DNA from: Pseudoneurospora amorphoporcata
Lineage: Eukaryota > Ascomycota > Sordariomycetes > Sordariales > Sordariaceae
DNA: 64,000 nucleotides
Assembly (NCBI GenBank): GCA_033297205.1
Contig: MU859079.1
Location: forward strand, 124,001-188,000
Direction: 5' to 3'
Within the stretch, counting starts at the first letter, position 1. Each line of letters starts with the position of its first letter. Positions 12,316 through 23,764 of the stretch are shown piece by piece. The translations under genes and the position numbers were made by a program. The notes under the pieces are model-generated. The model had not been told where the DNA came from. It saw nothing but the letters and a program-made list of their open reading frames with translations, and ran no database searches.

Positions 12316-14027
12316 ATGTCGGAACCGGAATCTGCTACCGCCACTATGGGAATTGGTAGCGTACTAAACACCAAGGGCGCCCAGGCTAATGCCGCTCAAC
12401 TCGAACAAGCGGCTCAGGCTGCTCAGGTCGCGCAACCGACACAGCAGCTTGAACAATCTGCTCATATTCCCCAACTGGCTACACCTGAGCAGCAACATTC
12501 GCAACCGCTCACACAACACCAATCGATGGAGCGTGCCAGCTCGCCGCACGCTTCCGTGAAGTACGAGCCGAGCATGTCCTACCCTTCGCCGACCGGTATG
12601 GGAGCCGCAATGCCCGTTCCCACTATTCCTAGCGCACAGATGACCCCTGATGGACAAATGGCTGCCAATCCCCAAATGGCTTCCAACACCCAGATGGCTC
12701 CCAATGCCCAGATGGCCCCCAACCTCCAGATGGCGCCTAACGCCCAGATGGCCCCCAACGGACAGATGGCCCCTAATGTTCAGATGGCTCCCAACACTCA
12801 GATGAACACTCAAATGAACACTCAGATGAACACTCAGATGAACACTCAGATGGCTCCCAATGCTCAAATGGCGCCTGCACCGATGGGCATTCCCGCTATG
12901 CCTACTGTACCAGGTGTCCCATCCAACAACGGAATGGTGTCTGCTCTTCACCCTTCTTACAAACCTCAGGTTGAGGGAGGTGCGCCACCGGGGCCGCCTC
13001 CCAAGGCCTACGCCTGTTCCACCTGCGCCAAGGCTTTTGCACGGAGAAGTGATCTCGCTCGTCACGGTAAGTGCCACCGGTTTTCTCGCGTCATAAATAT
13101 GCTAACTATTTTGCAGAGCGAATTCACAGCGGTATTCGTCCCCACGTCTGTGATTACCCCGGCTGCGGCAAACAGTTTATCCAGCGATCAGCTCTCACCG
13201 TCCATCAGCGTGTGCACACGGGAGAGAAGCCCCATCAGTGCGAGAGATGCGGCAAGGTAAGATTGTTCGCTCTTGAAGGCCACAGCGAGACAAAAATACT
13301 AACGGTCTTGCAGCCCTTCAGCGACAGCAGTTCTCTTGCGCGTCATCGCAGGATCCACTCTGGAAAGCGTCCCTACAAGTGCCCATACATGGATTGCCAG
13401 AAAACTTTCACTCGTCGGACGACCCTGACGAGGCACCAGAATCATCACACTGGCACTGTTGAAGAATCTGCCAAGGCTACAGCGGAGGCTCTCGCCAGGG
13501 GAACGTTGGCAAGGACTAAGGAACGCTCGGAGAGCGAGCAAATCTCCAATCAGGCGACGCCAATGACGACTCCCTCACCAGCACAGCGGCCCATGTCATT
13601 GTCCCCAAGCACGGGATTGGCCAACATGGAAATGCAGTATTTGCAAAACAACACTCTTCCAGCCCACCTTCGTGGAGACGTTCATGTCCCCAACGCACCG
13701 ACGACTTCACCGGGCTACAGCAACGGACTGACCCGGCCCACGTCGCACCCCACGGGGTATGCCCCTCCCGCAACAATGGAGCCTACTGTTGAAACTCAGC
13801 AAGGGCCCGGTAGTGCGGCCGGCAGCCCTCAGATTGGAAGTGCGGGTTGGGCGTCTCCTGGTGGTGTCGGATCTCCAGCCCAAAGCCCCAGTGGCAACGG
13901 CTATGTGTATCCGGATCCAGAGCCCTTTCCCGGCGCCAGTGCCGGCCAGATGTTCTACGAGAGTGCGGTTGGGACTGGGAGACGTCTCGGTAGCGGGGAG
14001 CCGCAGAACCCCTCCTATCATACTTAG
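12316..14027 (+). CDS. C2H2 zinc-finger transcription factor, four fingers (AZF1/Krueppel-like)
   Basis: Exons 12316-13066, 13117-13256 and 13314-14027 encode 534 residues. The frame is open further upstream but only with a GTG, so the ATG at 12316 is taken as the start. The N-terminal 220 residues are Gln/Ala-rich and contain a tandem array of short units of the type QMAPNx, collapsing to QMNT repeats (about residues 112-190). Four consecutive C2H2 fingers follow (residues about 230-345), beginning CSTCAKAFARRSDLARH and joined by TGEKP-like linkers; both introns fall within the finger region. Fingers this regular bind DNA, and the set resembles the AZF1-like regulators of filamentous fungi. 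The tail is Pro/Ser/Gly-rich and disordered. A decayed copy of the last coding segment follows the stop in the same frame. Confidence 0.9.
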
Positions 14028-14200
14028 TGCGATTTGAAGGATTGTGGTCCGGACTCGCCCCTCGGTTCTCAGGATCAGAGCTCCTACAGCAACAGCTTGG
14101 TCTATCCTGATCCAGAACCGTAGCTAGCCGGTACCGAGCAATGTCCTGCCAGATCGCGATTAGGCGGGAAGCGTGGAGCCGCATAATCCCTTTCATATTA
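14028..14200 (+). repeat. Decayed duplicate of the zinc-finger gene's 3' coding end
   Basis: Immediately after the stop at 14025-14027 the same reading frame stays open for 31 codons to a second TAG at 14121-14123. Its end, SLVYPDPEP, closely matches YVYPDPEP near residue 495 of the gene. Similarity continues past 14123: GGAGCCGCATAATCCC resembles GGAGCCGCAGAACCCC near the true end. This looks like a tandem duplication of the last ~150 bases that has since diverged. Confidence 0.6.
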
Positions 14201-16891
14201 GGATGGATCTGATTACCGGCTGGAGCTTCAATCTCAACGTTTGTCTCTATATTGAAGGAGCCTTTGGTGGCATGGAAACAACGATTCCTGCGCGGTTCAA
14301 ACTAACGAACCTCCTCAACAATCCTTTCCACTTTTGTTTTTATCTCTCAGGTGTCTTCCGTTATCTCCGTATCTCGAAAAGGACAAATGGCTTTGCATGA
14401 TGGTGGGCTCGACAGGAAAAAGTGGGTATCATTGAATTTTCTTTCTCCTTTTACCAAATAAACACGGTCTGGACCGGCGTGGACTATCCTAATAATTCCG
14501 ATGGCGGAATAATGGCAGCGCCTCTTCTCTTCCGCTTTTCTGTTTTGTTCCTCTTCTCTCTATTGGCTTGCAGCATATCCCTCGCATGTTGTTTCGCTCC
14601 GAATTCCGCTTCTCATTACGCCTGCGATGTGCCGCAATCTTCGCACCAACCATCATAAATCGAATCTCCATTCAGACTGGAAAAGGAATTTCATACCCTC
14701 GGGGTGATGTTGTTGTATTAGGTTCATGGCGGGTCAATCTTGGGCTCTGTATCGTTTTAACAGCATGGTTTCGGTGTGGCTTCTTCTGTTATATCCTTTT
14801 CATCTTGTTATTTTTTCCCCGGTATCGTAAACTCGAGAAAGCGAATGGTTGTTCCAGTCTGGTTTCAGTTTCCTCGTTTGGTTCGGAAATACGGCGAACG
14901 GTAAAGGTTTCTGGTCATTGGTGTTCAAGGCGATTTGTCTCTTTAGATCTATCCCGAACTTCTTTTCACTCCCATCCTAGGCAATTAAGTTCAGAGCGAG
15001 ACCTCAGTTGTCAGGATGTTATATCAATATGGGCGCTACCGTGGACGATGTGCCGACGTCTGGTGTTAAGAGGAAGAAGCATCATGGTAACTATAGATCA
15101 TACATCATGCGTTTATTGCATCCTTATAAAGCAAGCTGTTTTTTTGTTTTTTTTCCCGGAGTTTATTGTACTGTTGTAGCGACAGGACGAATGATTGTGG
15201 TCGAAAGATACCTCTAGCGAGTATTCCAGTACGAGAATCTTACACTGGACCCACTTTTCCTCGTTTTTTTGGTACATGCTATGCTTTTGGTCAAATAAGG
15301 AAGGGACACTCGGGGTTTACTCAACACTAACAACAAAAGATAGAAAACGAATGCTCTGTAGCGGCATGAGGATGACGAATAATCTCTTTAGTTACCTTTT
15401 TGATTGCCACATATCCTAGGTTCAGAGTGTGTTTACAGTTGGCAAATCGATGGGGGGTCGGGCTTGGCCGGGAAAATAGCAAAAAGTCACTAGCGAAAGC
15501 TGTAGAACACAGAACTAACGATCTACATCGCACGATATCCTTGCTTTCTTGCGAACATTCTTGATGGGAAATGATTACTCTGTGAAATATGCATAGTACG
15601 TCTAATTTCCAAGCAGCCCATTGTTCAAGGAAGTGAAAAGAAAGTGTGGTTAGAAGGCTATTTATTCGGTGATTCGGCATCATAGGCCGCTACTATCGTA
15701 CAAAGCCAAGGTAAACAACAGGAAAGAAAGAAAAAGGTGTGAAAGCTAAGAGAGTTTAAGAAAAAGAAAAAAGAAACGTTTGAGATAGGGAGAGGAGTCA
15801 ACTTGATTTTGGTGGTACATGTTGATGAAAATGAGTGTGGTGATGTGTGGTACGGATAATACAAGGAGTGGCAATAGGAAGCGCGTTCGTTTTCTTGTGC
15901 AGGACTGCAGGTAAGATACAGCAGTGCTGCTACTACCAAAGCTCTCTGAAGCTGGGTTATTGGGTGTCGCACACTAGTGGTTACTGTTGTATCTTTGATG
16001 CTGTGAAAGTCGGGATTACCATTCCTTCATGGAGATCAACCATCAGTGTGGATATTCCTAATATCATGGATTTATCTATCCGTGCTATGTTATCTGACCT
16101 GACTGCCCTGACCGGGCACTGATCATGGCTGGAATTGTCCTTGATTTCAAATGTCAGGCTCACGGTAGCACGTGAACGCGCGCCTGCCCCTGGAGCCACT
16201 GATCGGACTTGCAGCGAACACACCAGAGCAGACTGTTACAACAATATCAAACATGGACATTCGAATTCAAAGAAGGCCAGAAAATGCTGTTTTCCACAAC
16301 TGCTTGGCCGCGCCCTGGTTGCCAGACCATGGATGCTCGAACGACCTGACCGCGAAACGCCGACCATGATCAGACCTCGACTTTCTCTCCATCACCGACG
16401 ATTCCTTTTCGAGAAGCGGAAACACGTCCACGTCCTGAAACGCCGAAACGTCTGCCCTTCTTGGTCAAGGTCGCATTTGCAGTGGAGGCTTGGTCAATTG
16501 AGCCTAAAGACGAAATATCCAATGCCGGTTCAAAAGACCAATGCAACCCAAGGCATCCCCAGATTGACACGACCCCAAGCAATGCGAACATGCATTAACT
16601 TTGGACAGGGCTAGCTCAGCCTAGAACAGGCGAGGGAAACATTCCAGAAACCAGGATTCGACCGATGCTCTTCGAACATGCTGCCCTTGGCCTCGTTACG
16701 GACGAGCGGAATGCGACTGATGCTTGGTCAATGAGCGGCGACATGGCCTCCGCAACAACGGTGACATCGCCAACATCTTCCATGACCACCGAGTATAACT
16801 ACGCCCCATCCGTCCTCCTTCCAGACAGACAGATCGACAAGCCCAGGCATAGATCTACAGCCACTTCATCACCAGCGCCAAAAAATTCAAC
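14200..16891. other. Intergenic region, no supported gene
   Basis: This contains the 3' region of the zinc-finger gene and the promoter region of the esterase. It is T-rich and A-rich in places (14.4-15.9 kb). Open frames are short or overlap the esterase out of frame. Confidence 0.5.
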
Positions 16892-17928
16892 ATGTGGCCC
16901 TCTCCCAAAGCTGCCTACCTCCTCCTCTTGGCCCGCTCGGCTCTGGTCGGCGCGTCCCCTGTCGAGCTTGAGGAGCGTCAGTCATGCCCTTCCATCCACG
17001 TCTTCGGTGCTCGTGAGACCACGGTTTCTCCGGGTTTCGGTACCGCTGGTGTTGTTGTCAACCTCATCCTCCAGGCCTATCCCGGCGCCACCTCCGAGGC
17101 CATTACCTACCCGGCTTGCGGTGGTCAGTCCTCTTGCGGTGGCATCGCGTACGGTGACTCGGCCAGACAGGGCACCAATGCCGTCGCCACGGCTGTCAAC
17201 AACCTCAATGCTCGCTGCCCCAGCACCCAGATCGTTCTTGTCGGATATTCTCAGGTGTGTTTGCGTCATGCCTTCACCGCATCTTGTTTCATGCAAGAAA
17301 ATTGCTAACACATGTGATCAACAGGGTGGCCAAATCATGGACAATGCCGTCTGCGGCGGTCCCGATACCGGTTCCGGCATCACCACCACCACCCCCGGCA
17401 TCAACGCCAGCGCCCTTAACCAGGTCAAGGCCGTCATCATGATGGGCAACCCCCGTTACCGTGCCGGCCTGTCCTACAACGTTGGAACTTGCACTGCTTA
17501 TGGCGTATGTCCTCCCTCTACCTCCTATTTCCGTCATCAACTGTGTCCAACAATACATACTAACGCTTTTCCCCTCACAGTTTGCCTCCCGCCCTGCCGG
17601 CTACACCTGCGCCTCGGCCTCCAAGCTCCAGAACTACTGCGACTCGCCCGACCCGTACTGCTGCACGGGCAGCGACCAAGCCACTCACCAGGGCTATGGC
17701 ACCAAGTACGGCCAGCAGGCCCTTGCCTTCGTCAAGACCAAGCTCAACGCCAGCGGTGGCGGCGGCACCGTAACCACTTCCAACCCTTCTACCCCTACTA
17801 CCCCCAGCACAGGGAACTGCGCGGCCAAGTGGGGACAGTGCGGTGGACAGGGTTGGACCGGCGCTACTTGCTGCCAGTCTGGTTCAACATGCCAGGCTGC
17901 TAACCAGTGGTACTCCCAGTGCCTCTAA
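16892..17928 (+). CDS. Secreted acetylxylan esterase, family CE5, with CBM1
   Basis: Exons 16892-17254, 17325-17504 and 17581-17928 give 296 residues; both introns are phase-consistent. A signal peptide covers roughly residues 1-21 (hydrophobic run YLLLLARSALVGA). The CE5 alpha/beta-hydrolase domain shows the nucleophile motif GYSQGG with Ser120, split by the first intron. Asp205 (DPYCC) and His217 complete the triad; the 85- and 12-residue spacings match the fungal acetylxylan esterases. A Thr/Ser/Pro linker (about 238-258) leads to a C-terminal CBM1 with its cysteine pattern and aromatic face (KWGQCGGQGWTG), which binds cellulose. The enzyme should remove acetyl groups from xylan outside the cell. 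Cutinase is the sister family, but the CBM1 and triad spacing favour the esterase. Confidence 0.95.
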
Positions 17929-18720
17929 GTTGGTGCCTCTAATTGAGGGGGTATGTGAAGGGATAGCTGGTGGTGATAATGACCTGGAATCTAAGACTTC
18001 CCGACTTTGGGTAGTGTGAAGTTCCTCATGGGTCCACAACTTCTTTGTACATGAATAGCTTCATGCCGATGCTGAAATGAACATACTATGACGGCCACTG
18101 TATCAAGGGGCCATGACTCTCCCTTGTTCCAAGAAGCTTTCCATGTCATTCTGGTGTTCCATATGCGCCTTCATCTTCATCTCTTTAGCCACCAAGTGAT
18201 CCATTTCTGGCCTAAGACCTTGAGTACTAAATACTAGCGGACCTTCACGCACTCTCTTCAATGACAAGTTCGTCGGAAATATTGCCCATGAGCATGCTGG
18301 TGTACGTATGCGACCCATGGTGAAAGGTATTGAAGTGTCTGGCGCTTCCTTCACAACCAGAAGGTGTGTCACTCGCACCAGGTTCTGTAGCCAACAACAC
18401 CTCGGATGAAGACACTCGAGTCAAACATAACGAGGAATTCCAAATAATAGTGGCAAGTGAACTAACTGACTCACGGTCCTTTTCATGTTGCTCAGGTTTG
18501 CAAAGGTTTCTTCAGTGAATTCCCTTTGCACCTTGCCATTCACCCTACAAGTCGATTCATTTCTCCCTTTCAAAAGGATATAAGAACCACTGGACAAGGA
18601 CAACCAGCTGCACTTCCTCCTCCGTTACTAAATCAACCAAGTACGACTACTCAACAAGAAATCGAATCCGATAACGAAACATTCAGACACAGCTAATAAA
18701 CCCACTCCCGTGACAACAAG
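17929..18720. other. Intergenic region between esterase and secreted repeat protein
   Basis: This is the 3' region of the esterase gene and the promoter/5' leader of the next gene. No open frame has features of a gene. Confidence 0.5.
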
Positions 18721-20031
18721 ATGTCCACCCACACCACTCCCCATATCGACAAGAAGGTGCTCCTCGCACTCGTCCCACTCGCATCCTTTGCAGCTTCCCA
18801 CCCACACGAGGGTAACCCTAACGCCCATGGGCCAGTTAATTTCTCCGAAATTGCGCAAAGCATTGCGTCCGTCGAAGCAAGCATTAGCAGTAGCAGTCAT
18901 TCAACGCATCCGACTCCTTCCCTCCTTCACGGGATTATCCCAAACATCACTACCTCCACCTCAACCGACACAGAACCCCTGGTAATCATCCCCGTTACCG
19001 CCACGGCAACCGACCTAGTCAACTACGACACTTACACCATCCCCGCCTCTGTCCCGCCTGTTCCTAACCCCAGCACTGGCATTACTGCTACATCGGTGGC
19101 AGATCAGACAAGAACGGCGACGGTTTGGGCCACTGTTATTCAACAGACCCAAGTGGTGACTGTTGTCAAGACAGTTGCCCCGACCCACAAGCCTAGCGCT
19201 ACGTCGAGCCGGTCATGGCCTAAGGGCGAGTGTACGGGGACAGGAGTCGTGGCGGTTAACGGGAAGTGTGTGCCCAAGACAATGGTTACTAGTACTACGA
19301 GGGGGACAGAGTATAGTTCTGCTCCGGGTTCGAGTTCTGGTAGCCTAAGTTTTACCATCACTTCCAGTTCTACGAGCTCGTCGACCTCTTCGCCAACCTC
19401 AAACAGCACCCCTAATCGCTCTACAAGCAGTGATTCCACCAGCATTCCCATCGCGACTCGCAGCAGCACTTCCCGTACGACATCAACAGACACAGACCCC
19501 CTCGTCATCATCCCCGTCACCGGCACGGCAACAGACTTGGTCAATTATGGCACTTACACGATCCCGGCTTCTCTGCCCCCCCTTCCTCCTCGTCCTATGG
19601 CTAGCCATAGTGCTAGCAACAGGAGCAAGTCTGCGGCCAAGTCCTCAACCACGGATGATGGCCCACTGGAAATCATTCCGGTTACCGGTACCATTACTGA
19701 GCTGGCCAACTACGATACTGTCATGGTTCCGACTGCTACTGCTACTACAGTGGTTATCATCCCTGTTTCCTCGGGGTCTGGTTCTGGTTCTGAGAGTCAA
19801 GGATCGGGACAGGGGCAGAATATGGGGCAAATGCTGGGCCATATCCAGGGAATGGGACAGAGCAGCAGTCGTGCTGTGATGCATCCTATTGTCAGTTTGG
19901 GAGATAGGTTGACTGTTGTGACGGGAGGTGATGGGAAGACTACCATTACGAGGGCTAGTCCTACGGCTCCTCAGTCTACCAGTAAGGTGGCAGAGGGAAA
20001 TGATGGGAAGGTTTGCAAGGAGGAGCAGTGA
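18721..20031 (+). CDS. Secreted Ser/Thr-rich protein with three LVIIPV repeats
   Basis: A single exon of 436 residues, ATG at 18721 in a good context after an A/C-rich leader. A hydrophobic segment (residues 12-25, VLLALVPLASFAA) looks like a signal peptide or membrane anchor. The body is rich in Ser, Thr and Pro and probably O-glycosylated. A unit of about 33 residues occurs three times, starting near residues 82, 256 and 311, with the core PLVIIPVT, then a TDLVNYDTYTIPAS segment; the third copy is the most divergent. A short Cys-containing segment (GECTGTGVVAVNGKC) lies between copies 1 and 2. There is no C-terminal GPI-type tail. This resembles fungal cell-wall or extracellular proteins; no enzymatic motif is visible and I do not recognise the family. 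Confidence 0.8.
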   Translation: MSTHTTPHIDKKVLLALVPLASFAASHPHEGNPNAHGPVNFSEIAQSIASVEASISSSSHSTHPTPSLLHGIIPNITTSTSTDTEPLVIIPVTATATDLVNYDTYTIPASVPPVPNPSTGITATSVADQTRTATVWATVIQQTQVVTVVKTVAPTHKPSATSSRSWPKGECTGTGVVAVNGKCVPKTMVTSTTRGTEYSSAPGSSSGSLSFTITSSSTSSSTSSPTSNSTPNRSTSSDSTSIPIATRSSTSRTTSTDTDPLVIIPVTGTATDLVNYGTYTIPASLPPLPPRPMASHSASNRSKSAAKSSTTDDGPLEIIPVTGTITELANYDTVMVPTATATTVVIIPVSSGSGSGSESQGSGQGQNMGQMLGHIQGMGQSSSRAVMHPIVSLGDRLTVVTGGDGKTTITRASPTAPQSTSKVAEGNDGKVCKEEQ

Positions 20032-20991
20032 AGGGTCTCAAGGGCGCGAGTGCCGAGCTTGGATGGGTGATGTAGCTACCAAAAAGGTTAGGTCACAAAG
20101 AGATGAACAATAGGTAATGAGAAAGGATTAATAGATGGGAAATTAGATGGTTAGAATTGGGGAATATCATTCTTTCTGGCTGGTGTCTCCACGATATATG
20201 ATTCTTGAGCGTCCATAGGTACTGGTACCGCTGCATTCATTGTTCTGGTTTTCCTATCCAAATGCAATCGACTTGAATGTGATGACAGCATCCCTTCTTG
20301 GTGAAAATTAGTTCCAGAAGTGTATTCAACGTCTTGCTCATTGGGTTTCAAGCCATGGTCTTGTCAGATATCTAAACGATACGTCATTCTCTCCCCAAGT
20401 ATGTGAGAGAATGGCGTACCGGGCTCGCAAGATATCTTGGATGAATTCTTACAGGTAGAGGGATATTGTATGGAGAAGTCTCATCCTATCAAGAGCTTGT
20501 GGGGCATTGATAGGAGGGGATATCTTTTTGTACAATGGCCCAGGTACTCCATCGAATAAAGCTGAGGTGACATGCGTTGAAGCTGAGGAGGGGTCAACGG
20601 GGTAATTAATGGCTTAGCCAATGAAATTCCGTTAATATCTTGACGCACCTAGTGTGAATGAAGGCGGTCAGCGATGCAGCCACAGAAGCCACAGGTTCTG
20701 CAGACGTCGGACAACCGCCCCGTATGACGTCATTCTGGCTGCTGCTTTCTTTTCCTCCGCGCGGATGCACAAGCTGAGGAAAGAGCAAACACAGACTTTG
20801 TCCGCATTTCGTTTTCTTTGGGTTGTTGTTTCCGTACTTGACCGAAAAGCCAAAAGCACAAGAACGAGCTCCCAGCGTTTCGTTATGTTTCATTCATTTG
20901 CAATAATGACTCCCTCAACCCCTTCGTGAATCTGTCGTCGGTGGAAGAAATATACAATTTGCACCTCAACACGACAACCGAACAACATAAC
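20032..20991. other. Intergenic region upstream of the cation transporter
   Basis: I see no gene here. It holds the 3' region of the repeat protein and the upstream region of the transporter gene. Confidence 0.45.
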
Positions 20992-22527
20992 ATGGTGGGA
21001 AGAAGACCCAGAATTGTCAATGCGGCCACCGATTGGCACGGGACCACGCAGTCTCGTTGGCCCTCTTCAATCCGCCGACGGTATCGTGATGACGGCGACA
21101 ACGACGAAGAATCTGGACTCGTTTCCAAAGTCTCCCCTGGCCATCATCGCAACCCTCGCTCCTCCACCGAGCCCACTTCCACGCAGGGTACCCCCGCCGC
21201 CCCCACGCGGATCCCCTCCCCACACCAAGTCCAGATCCACGATGACCGCGCCAAGGTCACTTCCTTCAGCGGCTTCAAGGACGCTCGACACTTGGCCATC
21301 GCCGAACAGCGTCGCAATGACTTGAAGCAGAGGGTGCTCGATGGCATGAAGGGCTTCTCGTCCTGGGGGGAGAAGCATCGCAAGTCTGATGCCGAACTCG
21401 AGGCCATCAAGAACAAGAAGATCAGGCAATACTACGAGTCCCAAAACGAGACACTCGATAATTGGCTAGAGGTCGATGCCTTGGTCATGGCCGTTGCTGA
21501 CCATGTCATCGACAGCATGAACCCCGATCCCGATAGAGACGGCATTGCCGAACGTCGTGTCCCCCTCGCCGACTCCAAGGGCGCCGTTGAAGCCTTTCTG
21601 CCGCCCGAGCACATCGAGAAGCGCCGCCGTGACGACCGCAACGCGAGATGGGCTATAAACACAAATGTCATTGCCAATGTCTTGATGCTCGTTGGAAAGC
21701 TGTTCAGTCTGCGCTTTAGTCCATCGCTTTCGCTGGCTGCCAGCACCGCCGACTCGGCCTTGGACTTGTTCTGCACCCTCATCATCTATGGCACGAACCG
21801 CTTTGTCTCGTGGCGTCTGCGTGCTCTACAGCTCAAGTACCCCGTTGGAAGACGACGACTTGAACCCATCGGCATCCTTGTCTTCAGTGTCATAATGGTG
21901 GTTTCCTTTATCCAGATTCTCCAGGAGGCGGTTACAAAGCTGTTACCTGGCGGCGATAGACATGTTGCGCCTCTGCCTGCTGTTGCCATTGGGGCCATGG
22001 CTGCCAATGCCGTCATCAAGGGCATTATCGGGCTCATATGCAGACCCATCAAGACGACACAGGTACAAGCTCTGGTGCAGGACTGCAAGACCGATGTGTA
22101 CTTCAACACCGCATCTCTTCTCTTTCCCCTGATTGGTGTTGCTGCCCAGATCTGGTGGCTGGACCCCCTCGGTGCAACACTGTTAGCCATCTATGTCATA
22201 TGTGACTGGGCTGAGACGTGTATCGAGAACATCAGCCGACTGACAGGAAGCAGTGTCGATGATGCCTTGCAGAAGAAGCTGTTGTATCTTGCCTTTCGCT
22301 TTTCCCCTGTCGTCCAAGGGTTCAAGTCGTTGACGGCGTACCATGCTGGCGACGGTGTTTGGGTTGAGCTGGACGTACTGTTGGACGAGAGTACCTCGCT
22401 GCCTTTGGCACATGATATTGCCGAGACGCTGCAGTATTGCTACGAGAGTCTTCAAGAAGTCGACAGAGCCTTTGTCACGGTGGATTATTCCACATTGGGC
22501 CCAACGGGACATAATCAGTGTTACTAA
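20992..22527 (+). CDS. Cation diffusion facilitator, Mn-type (MTP/CDF family)
   Basis: A single exon of 511 residues. The open frame extends upstream to a GTG, but the first ATG is at 20992 (ACATGG context). The N-terminal ~210 residues are hydrophilic and cytosolic. A block of hydrophobic helices spans roughly residues 220-420, followed by a C-terminal cytosolic domain. Two DxxxD metal-site motifs are visible: DSALD (Asp254/Asp258) in the second membrane helix and DCKTD (Asp364/Asp368) in the fifth. In the CDF family paired DxxxD motifs mark the manganese-transporting group, whereas Zn transporters have HxxxD. The protein is therefore likely to export Mn2+ from the cytosol, into an organelle or out of the cell, by proton exchange. 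The substrate is inferred from motifs only. Confidence 0.9.
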   Translation: MVGRRPRIVNAATDWHGTTQSRWPSSIRRRYRDDGDNDEESGLVSKVSPGHHRNPRSSTEPTSTQGTPAAPTRIPSPHQVQIHDDRAKVTSFSGFKDARHLAIAEQRRNDLKQRVLDGMKGFSSWGEKHRKSDAELEAIKNKKIRQYYESQNETLDNWLEVDALVMAVADHVIDSMNPDPDRDGIAERRVPLADSKGAVEAFLPPEHIEKRRRDDRNARWAINTNVIANVLMLVGKLFSLRFSPSLSLAASTADSALDLFCTLIIYGTNRFVSWRLRALQLKYPVGRRRLEPIGILVFSVIMVVSFIQILQEAVTKLLPGGDRHVAPLPAVAIGAMAANAVIKGIIGLICRPIKTTQVQALVQDCKTDVYFNTASLLFPLIGVAAQIWWLDPLGATLLAIYVICDWAETCIENISRLTGSSVDDALQKKLLYLAFRFSPVVQGFKSLTAYHAGDGVWVELDVLLDESTSLPLAHDIAETLQYCYESLQEVDRAFVTVDYSTLGPTGHNQCY

Positions 22528-23764
22528 TCGGCACCCTATGATCGGGAAGATGGTTTTGATTGTGGTATGTCATTGAAGGATCACTCCAGAAACTGCTTTC
22601 CCCCCAGCCAAGTTGTTAACACAATGAAAGTCTTCGTGTTCGGCGAGCGGGGCTGGGGTGTTACCTACATTTTTCAAGCAACCAGCTTTTATCGTTTTCT
22701 TGTTCCAGACCTGTAGTGTGATAACGGCCGATTGAGCCCAACATGGAAGGTTCTCACGAACAACAATGCTTGGGGAGCGGGGCTACAGGCACATGGAAAA
22801 GAATGGTCACGGAAAGTTCACATTCCGATCACTCCAACATCCAGCTTCTCGGCAGGGTTATCCGGAACCTTTTCTCGCATCTCACTTGTCGGTGGTAATG
22901 CCACCAACACTATAAACAGATTACATCGGGCACCCACGATAACAGATGCCGAGCGCGACGGCATTAGCACCGTGGTGCACCTAATTCAACTGCCCATCTC
23001 ACCAAGGAAAGGTCGGGTGGTATCTACCGGCCTTGGCTGCATGCAATATGCGCATCTCTTCCACCTTCCGTATTCATCAACACAATCATCACGCAAGCCT
23101 GTACCGCAGTGTCGGAATGCCGTGCATGCAATGGAATTCTTCTCCAGTTAACGGACACTGATGGAGAACATAGGGATCCACGAACTTATGAGGCGGACGT
23201 TGGCCAAGAGAAACCAGGACGAAAGATGGAGTCTCCGTGCCAACGATCTCGCCCCCCGGCTCGGTACACAAGAGCCGAGCCCGTAGAGCCTCCATTTCTT
23301 GGCTAGATATCGCCATCCCCGCTTCAAGCAGCTAAGACTATGCAGTGAGACTACGAGAGTTTTCGAGGCAATCCGTCATATCAAATTTCACACCTGCCAG
23401 ATTGGGTATATAACGACAGCAAGTATTCGCATGTCGCAACTGTCACCTCGAGCTTGACCTTCCCAGTCAAGGCTATGTGCCCGGAATATTTCAAAAATGG
23501 TTCATATTTCCCCGCTCTTGGTAAGCATTCGCAGGATCCAGACCGTTGAAATCTTGCCAGTGCTACACTAAGAAGTGAACATCAGTGGACCAGGTTGCAG
23601 TGTCAGGATTTATAGGACTTATGACGATCGACGGGATCCGTCGTCAAGGGCTGCAAGGTACACGAATATAAGACCAGACCACATCCCTTGCGTCAACTTA
23701 GAGATATCTTGAGCCCCCATCTCATCTTGTTGGACTCGACCACGGAGCCAAGCATCAGCACAAC
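22528..23764. other. Intergenic region, no supported gene
   Basis: A 139-codon open frame at 22732 begins with TTG and has no protein-like features. I see nothing else convincing between the transporter and the next secreted protein. Confidence 0.45.

Noticed and set aside
12364..13077. 237-codon frame on the minus strand
   Set aside because: It mirrors the repeats of the zinc-finger gene and encodes only a His/Leu/Ser repeat pattern produced by the opposite strand.
16665..17903. 412-codon plus frame overlapping the esterase
   Set aside because: It reads the esterase out of frame; the esterase frame has catalytic residues and introns.
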